A stretch of 64,000 nucleotides of DNA from UBA11865 sp041570195 (lineage in GTDB: Bacteria; Chloroflexota; Anaerolineae; Promineifilales; Promineifilaceae): assembly GCA_041570195.1 (NCBI GenBank), contig JBFFWQ010000001.1:1-64000 (forward strand). The letters run 5' to 3'. The notes beneath the pieces were generated by a model. That model did not search any database. It was not told where the DNA came from and was given only the letters and a program-made list of their open reading frames with translations. Positions 42,456 to 51,132 of the stretch are shown piece by piece. Made by a program: the position numbers and the translations under genes. Each line of letters starts with the position of its first letter. The stretch's first letter is position 1.

Positions 42456-42477
42456 GGCCTGCTCCCACAAGCAGGCC
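42456..42477 (-). promoter_or_regulatory. Leader hairpin just upstream of the peptide ribosome-binding site
   Basis: GGCCTGCT and AGCAGGCC form a perfect eight-base stem with a six-base loop, ending about 13 bases before the AGAGGAG. It lies within the predicted ~240-base leader of the peptide mRNA. Confidence 0.6.
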
Positions 42478-42681
42478 GATCAATAAACTAATCAGAGCTT
42501 CCTGCCGAGTTGAGGTAACGATTGGCATTCTGCTCAATGATTACGAAGGATGATTTGGGGCTAGATCGTTAGCCATCGACTCAATCGAAGGTTAGTTCTG
42601 ATTAAGCGACACGTAGCCATGAGCGATATTAGACTATTAAGCTGCGGAGAAGGTGGCACGAATAGCACTACAGTACTATCG

Positions 42682-42710
42682 ATCATAGCCATCTAGATAT
42701 TAAAAGTCAA
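42682..42710 (-). promoter_or_regulatory. Promoter of the peptide/prenyltransferase transcript
   Basis: On the minus strand TTGACT (42710-42705), 17 bases and TATGAT (42687-42682). Start of transcription is expected near 42675. It is divergent from the lepA promoter. Confidence 0.7.
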
Positions 42711-42720
42711 TATCATCTTC

Positions 42721-42777
42721 CGATATATCGCTCTTGATCCAGCTGTTCCTCTGAATATCAGTGAATCGCTCACTGAT
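42721..42777. promoter_or_regulatory. Two dyads in the divergent control region (candidate operators)
   Basis: CGATATATCG (42721-42730) is a perfect ten-base palindrome, 11 bases upstream of the -35 box of the peptide promoter. ATCAGTGA (42757-42764) and TCACTGAT (42770-42777) are perfect eight-base arms around ATCGC, further upstream. Both lie between the two divergent promoters. Either could bind the missing response regulator. Confidence 0.45.
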
Positions 42778-42804
42778 TTGGAAGGCATAGGCTAGGTTAG
42801 CGCC

Positions 42805-42834
42805 CTGACATCGGGTGTTATGGTCTGTTATACT
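42805..42834 (+). promoter_or_regulatory. lepA promoter giving a leaderless transcript
   Basis: CTGACA (42805-42810), 18 bases and TATACT (42829-42834). The first base of the lepA ATG is at 42842, eight bases after the -10 box, where transcription should begin. Confidence 0.7.
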
Positions 42835-42841
42835 TGGGTGC

Positions 42842-44647
42842 ATGGAACAGCAACGAATCAGAAATTTCTGCATTATCGCCCATATTGATCATGGCAAGTC
42901 GACGTTGGCAGATCGACTGCTGCAACTCACCGGTACGGTATCTGACCGGGAAATGCAAGAACAGATCCTGGATGACATGGAACTTGAACGAGAGAAAGGG
43001 GTGACGATCAAGGCATCAGCCGTTCGTATGGAATACGAGGCGGCTGATGGGATCTCGTACGAGATGAACCTCATAGACACGCCTGGCCATGTTGACTTCG
43101 CCTATGAGGTGAGTCGGGCGCTTCAGAGCTGCGAAGGCGCCATACTGGTGGTCGATGCAACCCAGGGCATCGAGGCACAGACACTGGCGAATCTTTATTT
43201 GGCTATTGACGCCGATCTCGAAATCGTGCCCGTGGTGAATAAGACTGACCTACCGGCAGCCATGCCGGATGTGGTGGCTGAGGAACTGGAGAGTTTGATA
43301 GGCGTTCCGGCCGAAGATGTCATTGCCATCAGCGCTAAGACCGGAACCAATGTGGAACAAGTACTCGAAGCTGTTGTGCAACGTGTGCCACCGCCAAGCG
43401 GCAATCCGCAAGGCCCGCTGCGGGCCCTGGTATTCGACTCTCACTACGATTCATATAAGGGCGTCGTTGCGTACGTTCGCGTCTTCGAGGGTGTACTACA
43501 CGAGCGGCAATTGATTCGAGTCATGTCCAACCAGGTTACAACCGAGCCAATCGAGATTGGCGCGTTCCGCCCGCGCATGACGACGACTGAACAACTATCG
43601 GCCGGAGAGGTCGGCTATATCGCGACCGGCCTTAAGACGGTGAGGGAGTGCCGGGTTGGGGACACTGTGACATTGGCGCAGAACCCGTCTAAAGAAGCGT
43701 TGCCGGGCTATCGAGCGGCAAAACCCATGGTATTCGCCGGTTTCTATCCGACAGAAGGAGAGGACTATCAGTTGCTCAAGGAGGCCTTGGAAAAGCTCCA
43801 GCTCAATGACGCTTCCCTGGTATTTGAACCGGAAACGTCGACTGCCTTGAACTTTGGTTTTCGCTGCGGATTTCTGGGCCTGTTCCATATGGAAATCATC
43901 CAGGAACGTTTGGAGCGCGAGTATGATCTGGACATAGTCGCAACCGCGCCTAGCGTGAGGTATGAAGTTGTACGGGCGCATACTGGTCAGGTCGAAGTAC
44001 TTGAGAGCCCGGCGGAATTGCCCGATCCGAGCCAAATAGAAGAAATCCGCGAACCCTGGATGGATGTCCACATTTTTACCCCCGATGAGTACTACGGCGT
44101 GGTCATGGAGTTGGTCATGAAACGCCGTGGCGAGTTCAAGGCCCAAGAGTATCCGGCTCCAGGACGAGTTATCCTGCGCTTCGCGATTCCGCTGGCCGAA
44201 ATCGTGGTCGACTTCTATGATAGGCTGAAGAGTGCTACGCGGGGTTATGCCTCCATGGATTATGAATTTGCCGGCTACAAGCCGGCCGAATTGGTGCGCC
44301 TTGACATTTTGGTCAACAAGCAGCCGGTAGATGCCTTGGCGATGATCGTCCATGAGGATGACGCGTACCATCGTGGTCAGAAGATGGTTACGGCGCTGCG
44401 GAAACTCATCCCTCGTCAGATGTTCGAGGTGCCCATACAGGCGGCCGTGGGCAACAAGGTGATCAGTCGGGCCAACGTCAAGGCGCTTCGCAAAGATGTC
44501 TTGGCCAAATGCTATGGAGGTGACGTGACGCGTAAGCGCAAGTTGCTCGAGAAGCAAAAGAAAGGCAAACGGCGCATGAAGATGATCGGGAACGTCGAGA
44601 TCCCACAAGAGGCTTTTATGGCTGTTCTCCAACTCGGCGATGACTAA
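42842..44647 (+). CDS. lepA: Elongation factor 4 (LepA, back-translocating GTPase)
   Basis: 601 residues, a normal LepA length. The GTPase motifs are AHIDHGKST (G1), DTPGHVDF (G3) and NKTDLP (G4), with the LepA-specific opening IRNFCIIAHIDHGKSTLADRLLQ (in part). Domains II, III and V follow, then the LepA C-terminal domain with KKGKRRMKMIGNVEIPQEAF. It acts on stalled ribosomes. The chosen ATG has no ribosome-binding site but fits a leaderless mRNA. Upstream TTG starts (42815) would lie inside the promoter. Confidence 0.97.
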   Translation: MEQQRIRNFCIIAHIDHGKSTLADRLLQLTGTVSDREMQEQILDDMELEREKGVTIKASAVRMEYEAADGISYEMNLIDTPGHVDFAYEVSRALQSCEGAILVVDATQGIEAQTLANLYLAIDADLEIVPVVNKTDLPAAMPDVVAEELESLIGVPAEDVIAISAKTGTNVEQVLEAVVQRVPPPSGNPQGPLRALVFDSHYDSYKGVVAYVRVFEGVLHERQLIRVMSNQVTTEPIEIGAFRPRMTTTEQLSAGEVGYIATGLKTVRECRVGDTVTLAQNPSKEALPGYRAAKPMVFAGFYPTEGEDYQLLKEALEKLQLNDASLVFEPETSTALNFGFRCGFLGLFHMEIIQERLEREYDLDIVATAPSVRYEVVRAHTGQVEVLESPAELPDPSQIEEIREPWMDVHIFTPDEYYGVVMELVMKRRGEFKAQEYPAPGRVILRFAIPLAEIVVDFYDRLKSATRGYASMDYEFAGYKPAELVRLDILVNKQPVDALAMIVHEDDAYHRGQKMVTALRKLIPRQMFEVPIQAAVGNKVISRANVKALRKDVLAKCYGGDVTRKRKLLEKQKKGKRRMKMIGNVEIPQEAFMAVLQLGDD

Positions 44648-44714
44648 CCGGCACAACGGGAAGATGGCGTCGGCATGGACGAATGGCGGCACATGATCCT
44701 GGCGTACTAGCTGC

Positions 44715-45764
44715 ATGTCAATCTACCAGCGCTTTCTGTTTCCGTTCCTAAGTAGAATAGATCCCGAAACGAGCCATGAACTAACGCTACGCGCCCTTGA
44801 GTTAAGCCAGAGCTTGGGCGCGGGACGGGCCTTGCTGCATGGCATGGCGGGTCAGATTCCGACGCGCCCTGTTGATGCGTTCGGGCTTCATTTCGCGAAC
44901 GAACTGGGAGTAGCGGCTGGCTTCGACAAAGATGCACGGGTGGCGCCTGGCCTAGGCCACCTGGGTTTTGGCCACGTAGAGGTGGGTACCTTAACGCCCA
45001 AGGCGCAGGAAGGAAACCCAAGGCCGCGTGTGTTCAGGATGCTGGAAGATGGGGCGCTTGTAAATCGCATGGGATTTCCGAACCTTGGGGCAGCACAAGC
45101 GGTCAAGCGACTGAAGCAGTATGCCGGTAGCAAGTCCGAGATTGTTATTGGGGTCAGCCTGGGCAAGCAAAAACCGACGTCCCTCGAAAGGGCAGCAAAT
45201 GACTACTTGGAAGTGATGACCGAAGTGTATCTTGTCTCAGATTACCTGGCCGTCAATGTTAGCTCGCCCAACACGCCGGGTCTGCAGAAATTGCAGGATC
45301 GAGCGTATCTTTCCCAGTTGCTAACGGCGTTAATGGATGGCAACAAGAAACTGGCCGACCAGCATCACGTGCCGATCCGACCGCTGATTCTGAAAATCTC
45401 ACCAGATTTGACATGGGAACAGCTTGACCATGTCCTTGGTGCCGCGGTGGATCATGGCGTCAGTGCAATTGCCGCGACCAATACGACGCTAACAAGAGCG
45501 GGTCTGAAGAGTTCACACTGCGATGAGGCTGGCGGTCTGAGTGGCCTGCCACTTAGGGAAAGGAGCAACGAGATAATCGCGTATATTTGGCGCCAGCTCG
45601 AAGGTCAACTGCCAATCATTGGCGCAGGCGGAGTGTTTGCCGCTGAAGATGCCAAGGCGAAGCTGGATGCCGGGGCCGTTTTGGTTCAGGTCTATACCGG
45701 CCTTGTGTACAATGGGCCAGGCATTGCGGGGGACATCTTGCGTTACCTACAAGCCAACATGTGA
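44715..45764 (+). CDS. pyrD: Dihydroorotate dehydrogenase (quinone), class 2
   Basis: 349 residues. It oxidises dihydroorotate to orotate in pyrimidine synthesis, passing electrons to membrane quinone. Class 2 marks are the N-terminal helical membrane-contact region (YQRFLFPFLSRIDPETSHEL), AAGFDKDARV, the MGFPNLGA loop and NVSSPNTPGLQKLQ, where Ser is the catalytic base. The FMN-binding end is IIGAGGVFAAEDA. The ATG has no clear ribosome-binding site. It lies 67 bases after lepA. Confidence 0.96.
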   Translation: MSIYQRFLFPFLSRIDPETSHELTLRALELSQSLGAGRALLHGMAGQIPTRPVDAFGLHFANELGVAAGFDKDARVAPGLGHLGFGHVEVGTLTPKAQEGNPRPRVFRMLEDGALVNRMGFPNLGAAQAVKRLKQYAGSKSEIVIGVSLGKQKPTSLERAANDYLEVMTEVYLVSDYLAVNVSSPNTPGLQKLQDRAYLSQLLTALMDGNKKLADQHHVPIRPLILKISPDLTWEQLDHVLGAAVDHGVSAIAATNTTLTRAGLKSSHCDEAGGLSGLPLRERSNEIIAYIWRQLEGQLPIIGAGGVFAAEDAKAKLDAGAVLVQVYTGLVYNGPGIAGDILRYLQANM

Positions 45765-45868
45765 GTGACTTTTATGACAACAGCGCTGTCGGGTATAATC
45801 CTGCCAGTGCCAAGCGGGACTAGCAGCGCAAGACGCAACTGTTCGCTGCGCCCGCCGAGAAACGAAGT

Positions 45869-46141
45869 ATGAAACGTGTTACTGTAGTTGCCACCGGCCT
45901 GGTACAGGGCGTATCCTATCGATACTACACCAGGCGTGAGGCAAGGCGGCTGGGCCTGACCGGATGGGTTAAGAACGAGGTCAACGGTTCAGTCACGGTA
46001 GTTGCCGAGGGCCAAGATGATGCCCTGCGAGCTCTTCTACAGTTCCTGGAAAAAGGACCGCCTTCAGCTCGTGTCCGAAGTGTTGCAGTCGACTGGTCAC
46101 GGGCATCTGGCGAATTTGGATCTTTCGAAGTGCGCTTCTGA
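45869..46141 (+). CDS. acyP: Acylphosphatase
   Basis: 90 residues, full family length. The catalytic signatures are GLVQGVSYRYYTRREA, whose Arg binds phosphate, and GLTGWVKNEVNGSV, whose Asn holds water. It hydrolyses acyl phosphates in the cytosol. A TATAAT at 45794-45799 may be its promoter. Its stop overlaps the start of the next gene by one base. Confidence 0.95.
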   Translation: MKRVTVVATGLVQGVSYRYYTRREARRLGLTGWVKNEVNGSVTVVAEGQDDALRALLQFLEKGPPSARVRSVAVDWSRASGEFGSFEVRF

Positions 46142-47394
46142 TGAACGGTCGACGTCAGCGCCTGGCCTGGGCGATCATGTTGGCAGGCCTATTTGCATGT
46201 ATCGGACTGGTCGTATTCGTGCCGCTGGGCTTGAATGCGTATCTTCAGCGCGCGATGAGAGCCATGGAGGTCGAGGTCCAGGCCAATCAGGGGACTGTCG
46301 GCATCGTCCAAAACGATGGCGAGTCGGTAGCCTTATTTGCTGGCGATCCCGCATTTTCGCTGGCGACGGACGGCTCGGTATTGACAAATGCGACCGACAC
46401 AGCTCTTATGCTGGCCCAGAATGCAGCCGAGGGGTCTCTGATCGCCAGAATTCAGGTGTATGGCAGCACACAGGTTCAACTGGACGATGCGCGATCGCCT
46501 CGGTTCGAGACTAGCTCACGCAAAAATGCCGTGACTCTTGACTTGCGGGCCGGCCGTATCTTGATAAGCGTCCCAGGCGATCCCACACGCCCTGTGACTA
46601 TCCAGGTGAGGACGCCTCAAGGCAGCGTGCTAATAGAGGAACAAGGACAATATTCGATCAATGCGACCAACTCGGAATCGCAGGTCACCGTGCTGGAGGG
46701 GAGTATGGTGCTGGAGTCCGGCGACAAAGAGCTCAAACTGAACGGTGCCCAAAGAGCGATAATGTCTGCCCCAGGGACGCTTGATGGCCCGCTGACAGCG
46801 GAAAGGAATTTGGTTGTCAACGGCGGATTTGACGAGGGACTGGAGATGTGGCTGCCACTATCGCCCAATACGGAGATCGTCGATCAACCCAGCGTGGAAG
46901 TAGTGGTTGACTCTAGCGATCCTGAGCCGGTAGTTATCTTCAAACGGTTGGGTATCGGCCACGCGGACGTAGGCCTGCGGCAGGTCGTCGGTCAAGATGT
47001 GACCGACTTTAAGAGCCTCAAGTTGCTGCTGAGCATGCATGTAGCCGAGCAAAGTCTGGGTGTATGTGGCCAGCAAGGGAGCGAATGTCCGGTCATAGTA
47101 CGGATCGAATACGACGATGTTAACGGCTCGGCCCAGATATGGCAGCAAGGCTTCTACGCATCCGGTGAAGTAGGCCCCGACACACCTGATGTGTGTGTTG
47201 CCTGCCCACCGCCACTCAACGAACACCAGCGGGTGCCATTCGATCAACTCGCGTTTTATGAGTCGGAGAATCTGCTGGAGAAACTAGGGCAAATGGGCAT
47301 CCTGCCGGCCCAAATCAAGTCCATTACGTTGATCGCTTCAGGCCACAGCTTTGAATCTCGGATATACGATCTGGCCTTAATTGCAGTAGAGTAA
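46141..47394 (+). CDS. FecR-like single-span membrane protein
   Basis: 417 residues. An N-terminal membrane span (about 8-30) is followed by an extracytoplasmic FecR-like beta domain (about 40-220). That has a repeated V...G...V..DGS pattern ending LEGSMVLESGDKELKLNGAQ. A C-terminal jelly-roll-like module then begins NLVVNGGFDEGLEMW (about 222). It contains four Cys in the CGQQGSECP and CVACPPP segments, which may form disulfides. Function unknown; FecR domains usually take part in envelope signalling. It is translationally coupled to acyP. Confidence 0.68.
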   Translation: MNGRRQRLAWAIMLAGLFACIGLVVFVPLGLNAYLQRAMRAMEVEVQANQGTVGIVQNDGESVALFAGDPAFSLATDGSVLTNATDTALMLAQNAAEGSLIARIQVYGSTQVQLDDARSPRFETSSRKNAVTLDLRAGRILISVPGDPTRPVTIQVRTPQGSVLIEEQGQYSINATNSESQVTVLEGSMVLESGDKELKLNGAQRAIMSAPGTLDGPLTAERNLVVNGGFDEGLEMWLPLSPNTEIVDQPSVEVVVDSSDPEPVVIFKRLGIGHADVGLRQVVGQDVTDFKSLKLLLSMHVAEQSLGVCGQQGSECPVIVRIEYDDVNGSAQIWQQGFYASGEVGPDTPDVCVACPPPLNEHQRVPFDQLAFYESENLLEKLGQMGILPAQIKSITLIASGHSFESRIYDLALIAVE

Positions 47395-47397
47395 TTG

Positions 47398-48108
47398 CTA
47401 ATCGAAGCCCAGTCCACGCTCCTTTAACGAGACATAGCGGCCGTGACCGATGACAAGATGATCGAGCACTTCGACATCAAGAAGTTGTCCGGCGCTCACG
47501 ATTTGCCTGGTGACGCTCACATCTTCTGGAGAAGGCGATGGATCTCCTGAGGGATGATTGTGAGCCACAATCATTGCTGCAGCATTCTCTTTGATGGCGT
47601 GACGGAAGAGTTCACCGACGCGGATGACCGAGGTGTTCAAGCTGCCAACATAGATATTTGGCGTGGCAAGCACATGGTTGCGCGTGTCAAGCAACACCAG
47701 GCGAAGGTGTTCCTGCTCTAGCAGCGCCATATCGGACATTAACAGGTTCGCTGCGTCGGCCGGCGACGAGACACGGGCCCGCTGCTCAGGTGCGCTTGCC
47801 AGAAGCCGGCGGCCTAGTTCGAGGGCAGCCTTAACCTCCACGGCTTTGGCCGGACCGATTCCTTTCACTGACTGTAATTCAGTCACCGAGGCTCTGGCAA
47901 GGCCAGGCAAACCGCCGAAGCTAGATAGAAGTCGCTCGGACAAGCGAACTACATTTTCACCGCCAACTCCTGTGCGAAAGATAATCGCCAGCAGTTCGGA
48001 CGTGGCCAATGCGCGCTCACCGACTTGCATCAGCCTCTCCCGTGGGCGGTCGCCGGCCGTCAAATCACGAATCATGGGCGTATAGTCAAGGGGTATTTCG
48101 TTCGTCAT
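47398..48108 (-). CDS. radC: RadC-family JAMM/MPN+ domain protein
   Basis: 236 residues. An N-terminal UPF0758 helix-hairpin-helix part (GERALATSELLAIIFRTG, SVKGIGPAKAVEVK) is followed by the JAMM metal site, AHNHPSGDPSPSPEDV, with a Glu in AMIV-preceding strands. The family was named for DNA repair, but its real reaction is unsettled; the JAMM site suggests a metalloprotease or nuclease-like activity. Start ATG 48108 is preceded closely by AGGGAG. Confidence 0.94.
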   Translation of the reverse strand: MTNEIPLDYTPMIRDLTAGDRPRERLMQVGERALATSELLAIIFRTGVGGENVVRLSERLLSSFGGLPGLARASVTELQSVKGIGPAKAVEVKAALELGRRLLASAPEQRARVSSPADAANLLMSDMALLEQEHLRLVLLDTRNHVLATPNIYVGSLNTSVIRVGELFRHAIKENAAAMIVAHNHPSGDPSPSPEDVSVTRQIVSAGQLLDVEVLDHLVIGHGRYVSLKERGLGFD

Positions 48109-48169
48109 ATCTCCCTATTACCTACCGGTTTGAAGCGGATTTCGCTGTCGCCGAATATATTTAGGGCGA

Positions 48170-48346
48170 TTATTTCGAAGCCGCGCTTTCGATCAAAACG
48201 ACAAGTTCATCCCACTCTTCGGGCATTAGATGGAGGCTGAGGCTTCCGAGTTCCAAATGATATACATGGCCGGCCTCTTCGTGGCTCAACCAGGCAATTA
48301 GGTTCTCAGTTTCGGCCAGGATCTCTGTAGCTTGGTCTTTGTTCAC
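48170..48346 (-). CDS. Small hypothetical acidic protein
   Basis: 58 residues from GTG 48346, which follows GAGGAAG. A longer reading to 48409 lacks a ribosome-binding site. The sequence is helical and acidic (DQATEILAETENLIAWLSHEE, in part, then LMPEEWDELVVLIESA). No family recognised. It lies between radC and pnp on the same strand, beyond the pnp terminator. Confidence 0.55.
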   Translation of the reverse strand: MNKDQATEILAETENLIAWLSHEEAGHVYHLELGSLSLHLMPEEWDELVVLIESAASK

Positions 48347-48561
48347 GGCTTCTTCCTCAAGATAACGGACGTAGAATGCCTGAGTACATCTCAGGAACAC
48401 AGATTTCACGGATTCTCACTATCCTGTCTCGCGACCGTAGATCAATGTCGGTAGGTTGACTTCGCGTTCCCGAATTACGCGGCGCCCGTATCAATAAAGT
48501 CGCAAGCGGCACGTAAGCTGGATTTATTATAGCCGCTAGCTATTTTTCCCGGTAGGCATGC

Positions 48562-48598
48562 AAAAAAAAAGAGCCCTGGCATTCAGTCGCCAGGGCTC
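48562..48598 (-). terminator. Intrinsic terminator of pnp
   Basis: On the minus strand GAGCCCTGGC and GCCAGGGCTC form a perfect ten-base stem with an eight-base loop, followed by nine T (48570-48562). It lies 27 bases after the pnp stop. Confidence 0.97.
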
Positions 48599-48624
48599 GC
48601 TGTAATACATTTGAATCAGATAGT

Positions 48625-50811
48625 CTACCGACGTGATTGGCGACGATCGCCGCGACCTCGACCTCCGCCTCGGCCGCCACCCCTAGGGGAGTCTTTGGAC
48701 TGGGCTTCTTCAAGAGTCCAGCCCTCCAGCACAGCCTGGCGTGACAATCGGATCTTGCCATTGTCACGGTCAATGCCTGTGATCATGACCATAACCTCAT
48801 CACCAAGCTTTACTGCATCTTCGACGCGGTTCAATCTATCCGACGACAATTGCGAGATGTGGCACATGCCATCGGTACCCGGAGCAAACTCAACAAAGGC
48901 GCCGAAATCGGTGGTGCGTACAACACGACCGGTGAAGATCTGGCCGAGTTCGGGTTCTCTAGTCAGGTTTTCGATACTTTCCATAGCCAGCGTCGCCTGT
49001 TCACCGTCAACGGCGGCGACGTATATCGTGCCATCTTCCTGGATGTCAATTGATACCTCAAACTCTTCTTCAAGCTTGCGGATTGTACTTCCACCTTTGC
49101 CGATCACAGCGCCGATCTTTTCAGGATCGATCTTGATGGATGTCATACGAGGCGCCCAGCGGCTCAACTCTGCTCTGGCTGCCGGCATGGTCTCCACCAT
49201 GTTATCCAGGATGTGCATTCGGCCTTCATGGGCCTGCTGCAGGGCCTGTGCCAGGATCTCGCGCGACAAACCGCTGATCTTGATGTCCATTTGCAAAGCC
49301 GTAACACCATCGGTAGTCCCGGCAACCTTAAAGTCCATATCGCCAAGGTGATCTTCCATACCTTGAATATCAGTTAAGACCGCGTGTTGGCTACCGTCTG
49401 ATATCAAACCCATAGCCACTCCGGCGACTGGCCTTTTCAGCGGCACGCCGCAATCCATGAGTGCTAGACTCGACGCGCAGACGCTGGCCTGGCTTGTGCT
49501 GCCGTTGGATGATAGGACTTCTGAAACGACACGGATGGTATAAGGAAATTCCTCTTCGTCCGGCACCATCGGCGCCAAAGCGGTCGCGGCTAGGGCGCCA
49601 TGGCCGATTTCGCGGCGCTTTGGACCGCGCAGGAACCAGGTTTCGCCGGTAGAGTAGGGCGGGAAATTGTAATGATGGATGAATCGACGGGAATCCTCAG
49701 GCTGCAGGCCATCCAATTTCTGGGCTTCTCTCAACGTGCCGAGAGCCACGATAGAGAGCACCTGGGTCTCGCCTCGACGGAATAGACCCGAGCCGTGTGC
49801 TCGTGGGCTTATGCCAACTTCCGAAGACAATTCACGGATGTCACTGTAGCCACGACCGTCCGGTCGCACACCTTCATAGAGAATCCGCTGGCGGATCTCT
49901 TCCTTCAGAATTGCGCTGAAGATCTCACGTACTGACTTGGGGTCCAGCGCATCGTCTTCTTCAATGAATCCGTCGACGATCTCATCCCGTAACTCTTCGA
50001 CGGCCGTGTTTCGAGCGTTGCGTTCCAGATCACGGGCTACAATATCCTTGAGCCGATCACCAACCCGCTCGCGAACACTGGTATCGAGTGCCTCGTCAAC
50101 CGAAGCTAGGTTCACTTCACGCTTTTCCTTGCCGAGCGCTTCGCGCATTTCAATTTGTAGATCAACGATCGGCTGGATCGCTTCGTGACCGAATTCCAAG
50201 GCCTGCAATAGCAGCTCCTCGGAGACTTCGTTTGCGCCAGCTTCGACCATGATGATGGCATCACGGCTGGCCGCCATTCGAAGATCCAGCAGGCTTTCTT
50301 GCATTTCTTCGATGGTCGGATTTGCCACCAGCTGGTCATCGATCAAGCCGACGCGAACCGCGCCGATGGGACCATTCCATGGAATATCGGAGATCGTCAG
50401 GGCGCAACTCGCAGCATTGACGGCCATGATGTCTAGATGGTGTTCACCGTCTGAGGAGAGGGTAGTGATGATCATCTGAACTTCGTTTCGCATTCCCTTA
50501 GGGAAAAGCGGCCGCAACGGACGGTCCGTCAGGCGACAAATGAGAATCGCCTCGGTGCTGGGCCGTCCTTCGCGACGGAAGAAGCTCCCGGGTATGCGGC
50601 CGGCCGCATACATCTTCTCTTCATAGTCCACGCTCAGCGGAAAGAAATCGAGCCCTTCTCGGGTTGATTTCGACATCGTTGCGGTGGCCAATAGCATACT
50701 GTCGCCGACGCGGGCAGTAACGGCGCCGCCAGCCTGCTCGGCCAGCTTGCCGGTCGAGACGGAGAACTCCTTTCCTCCAATCTCTGTGGTAAACGTACGT
50801 TCATCGGGCAT
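48625..50811 (-). CDS. pnp: Polyribonucleotide nucleotidyltransferase (PNPase)
   Basis: 728 residues. Two RNase PH domains are visible, the first with GRIPGSFFRREGRPSTEAILICRL (in part) and the second with RGETQVLS and MDFKVAGTTDGVTALQMD (catalytic Asp region). A KH domain (IGAVIGKGGSTIRKLEEE) and an S1 domain (GRVVRTTDFGAFVEFAPG) follow. The enzyme degrades RNA 3' to 5' by phosphorolysis in the degradosome. The tail ends in an RGGGRGGGRGRG-type Arg/Gly run, which should add RNA affinity and is not universal. GGAGG precedes the ATG by nine bases. Confidence 0.98.
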   Translation of the reverse strand: MPDERTFTTEIGGKEFSVSTGKLAEQAGGAVTARVGDSMLLATATMSKSTREGLDFFPLSVDYEEKMYAAGRIPGSFFRREGRPSTEAILICRLTDRPLRPLFPKGMRNEVQMIITTLSSDGEHHLDIMAVNAASCALTISDIPWNGPIGAVRVGLIDDQLVANPTIEEMQESLLDLRMAASRDAIIMVEAGANEVSEELLLQALEFGHEAIQPIVDLQIEMREALGKEKREVNLASVDEALDTSVRERVGDRLKDIVARDLERNARNTAVEELRDEIVDGFIEEDDALDPKSVREIFSAILKEEIRQRILYEGVRPDGRGYSDIRELSSEVGISPRAHGSGLFRRGETQVLSIVALGTLREAQKLDGLQPEDSRRFIHHYNFPPYSTGETWFLRGPKRREIGHGALAATALAPMVPDEEEFPYTIRVVSEVLSSNGSTSQASVCASSLALMDCGVPLKRPVAGVAMGLISDGSQHAVLTDIQGMEDHLGDMDFKVAGTTDGVTALQMDIKISGLSREILAQALQQAHEGRMHILDNMVETMPAARAELSRWAPRMTSIKIDPEKIGAVIGKGGSTIRKLEEEFEVSIDIQEDGTIYVAAVDGEQATLAMESIENLTREPELGQIFTGRVVRTTDFGAFVEFAPGTDGMCHISQLSSDRLNRVEDAVKLGDEVMVMITGIDRDNGKIRLSRQAVLEGWTLEEAQSKDSPRGGGRGGGRGRGDRRQSRR

Positions 50812-51132
50812 AACAAAAAACCTCCAGCTAAGTAGGCGACCAGGTAAACGGCCGGGAACAAGTACACGGATGACCGCCCGGAGGCAACTCCAGGCGGCTG
50901 AAAATGCTGACCTACCTGATGGTAGACAGACTTATCCGCAGTATCTCGGCTATTTACCTCTTTGAATGTTTGGCGCTGGAGGGATTAGGGACTGGGGACT
51001 GGCTCGCATGAGACGAATTGCACGCCGCCCCAATGCGGGACAATGCCCAATACCTAATCCACCACTCCAGGACCAAATGTCGCAAAAAAGCGCGTAGCCC
51101 GGCTCTAACCTGGTCACGCGCTGCCAATAGAT
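50812..51132 (-). other. rpsO-pnp spacer/pnp leader
   Basis: 321 bases without a supportable gene. It holds the rpsO terminator (51083-51121), the GGAGG of pnp, a small hairpin CTACC/GGTAG near 50920-50935 and a heptamer-like repeat GGGACTGGGGACTGG (about 50988-51002). In other bacteria PNPase represses its own leader through a long hairpin cut by RNase III. I see no equivalent long stem. Confidence 0.5.
51083..51121 (-). terminator. Intrinsic terminator of rpsO
   Basis: On the minus strand AGCGCGT (51121-51115) pairs with ACGCGCT (51094-51088), followed by TTTTT. The stem is interrupted, so termination may be partial and let some transcription reach pnp. Confidence 0.8.

Noticed and set aside
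43595..44716. 373-codon open frame antisense to lepA
   Set aside because: It lies wholly opposite the conserved lepA frame, has low-quality composition rich in His/Gln/Arg and no ribosome-binding site. It is an antisense shadow.
48611..49351. 246-codon frame antisense to pnp
   Set aside because: Ser/Arg/Pro-rich complement of the KH/S1 coding region, without a start context.
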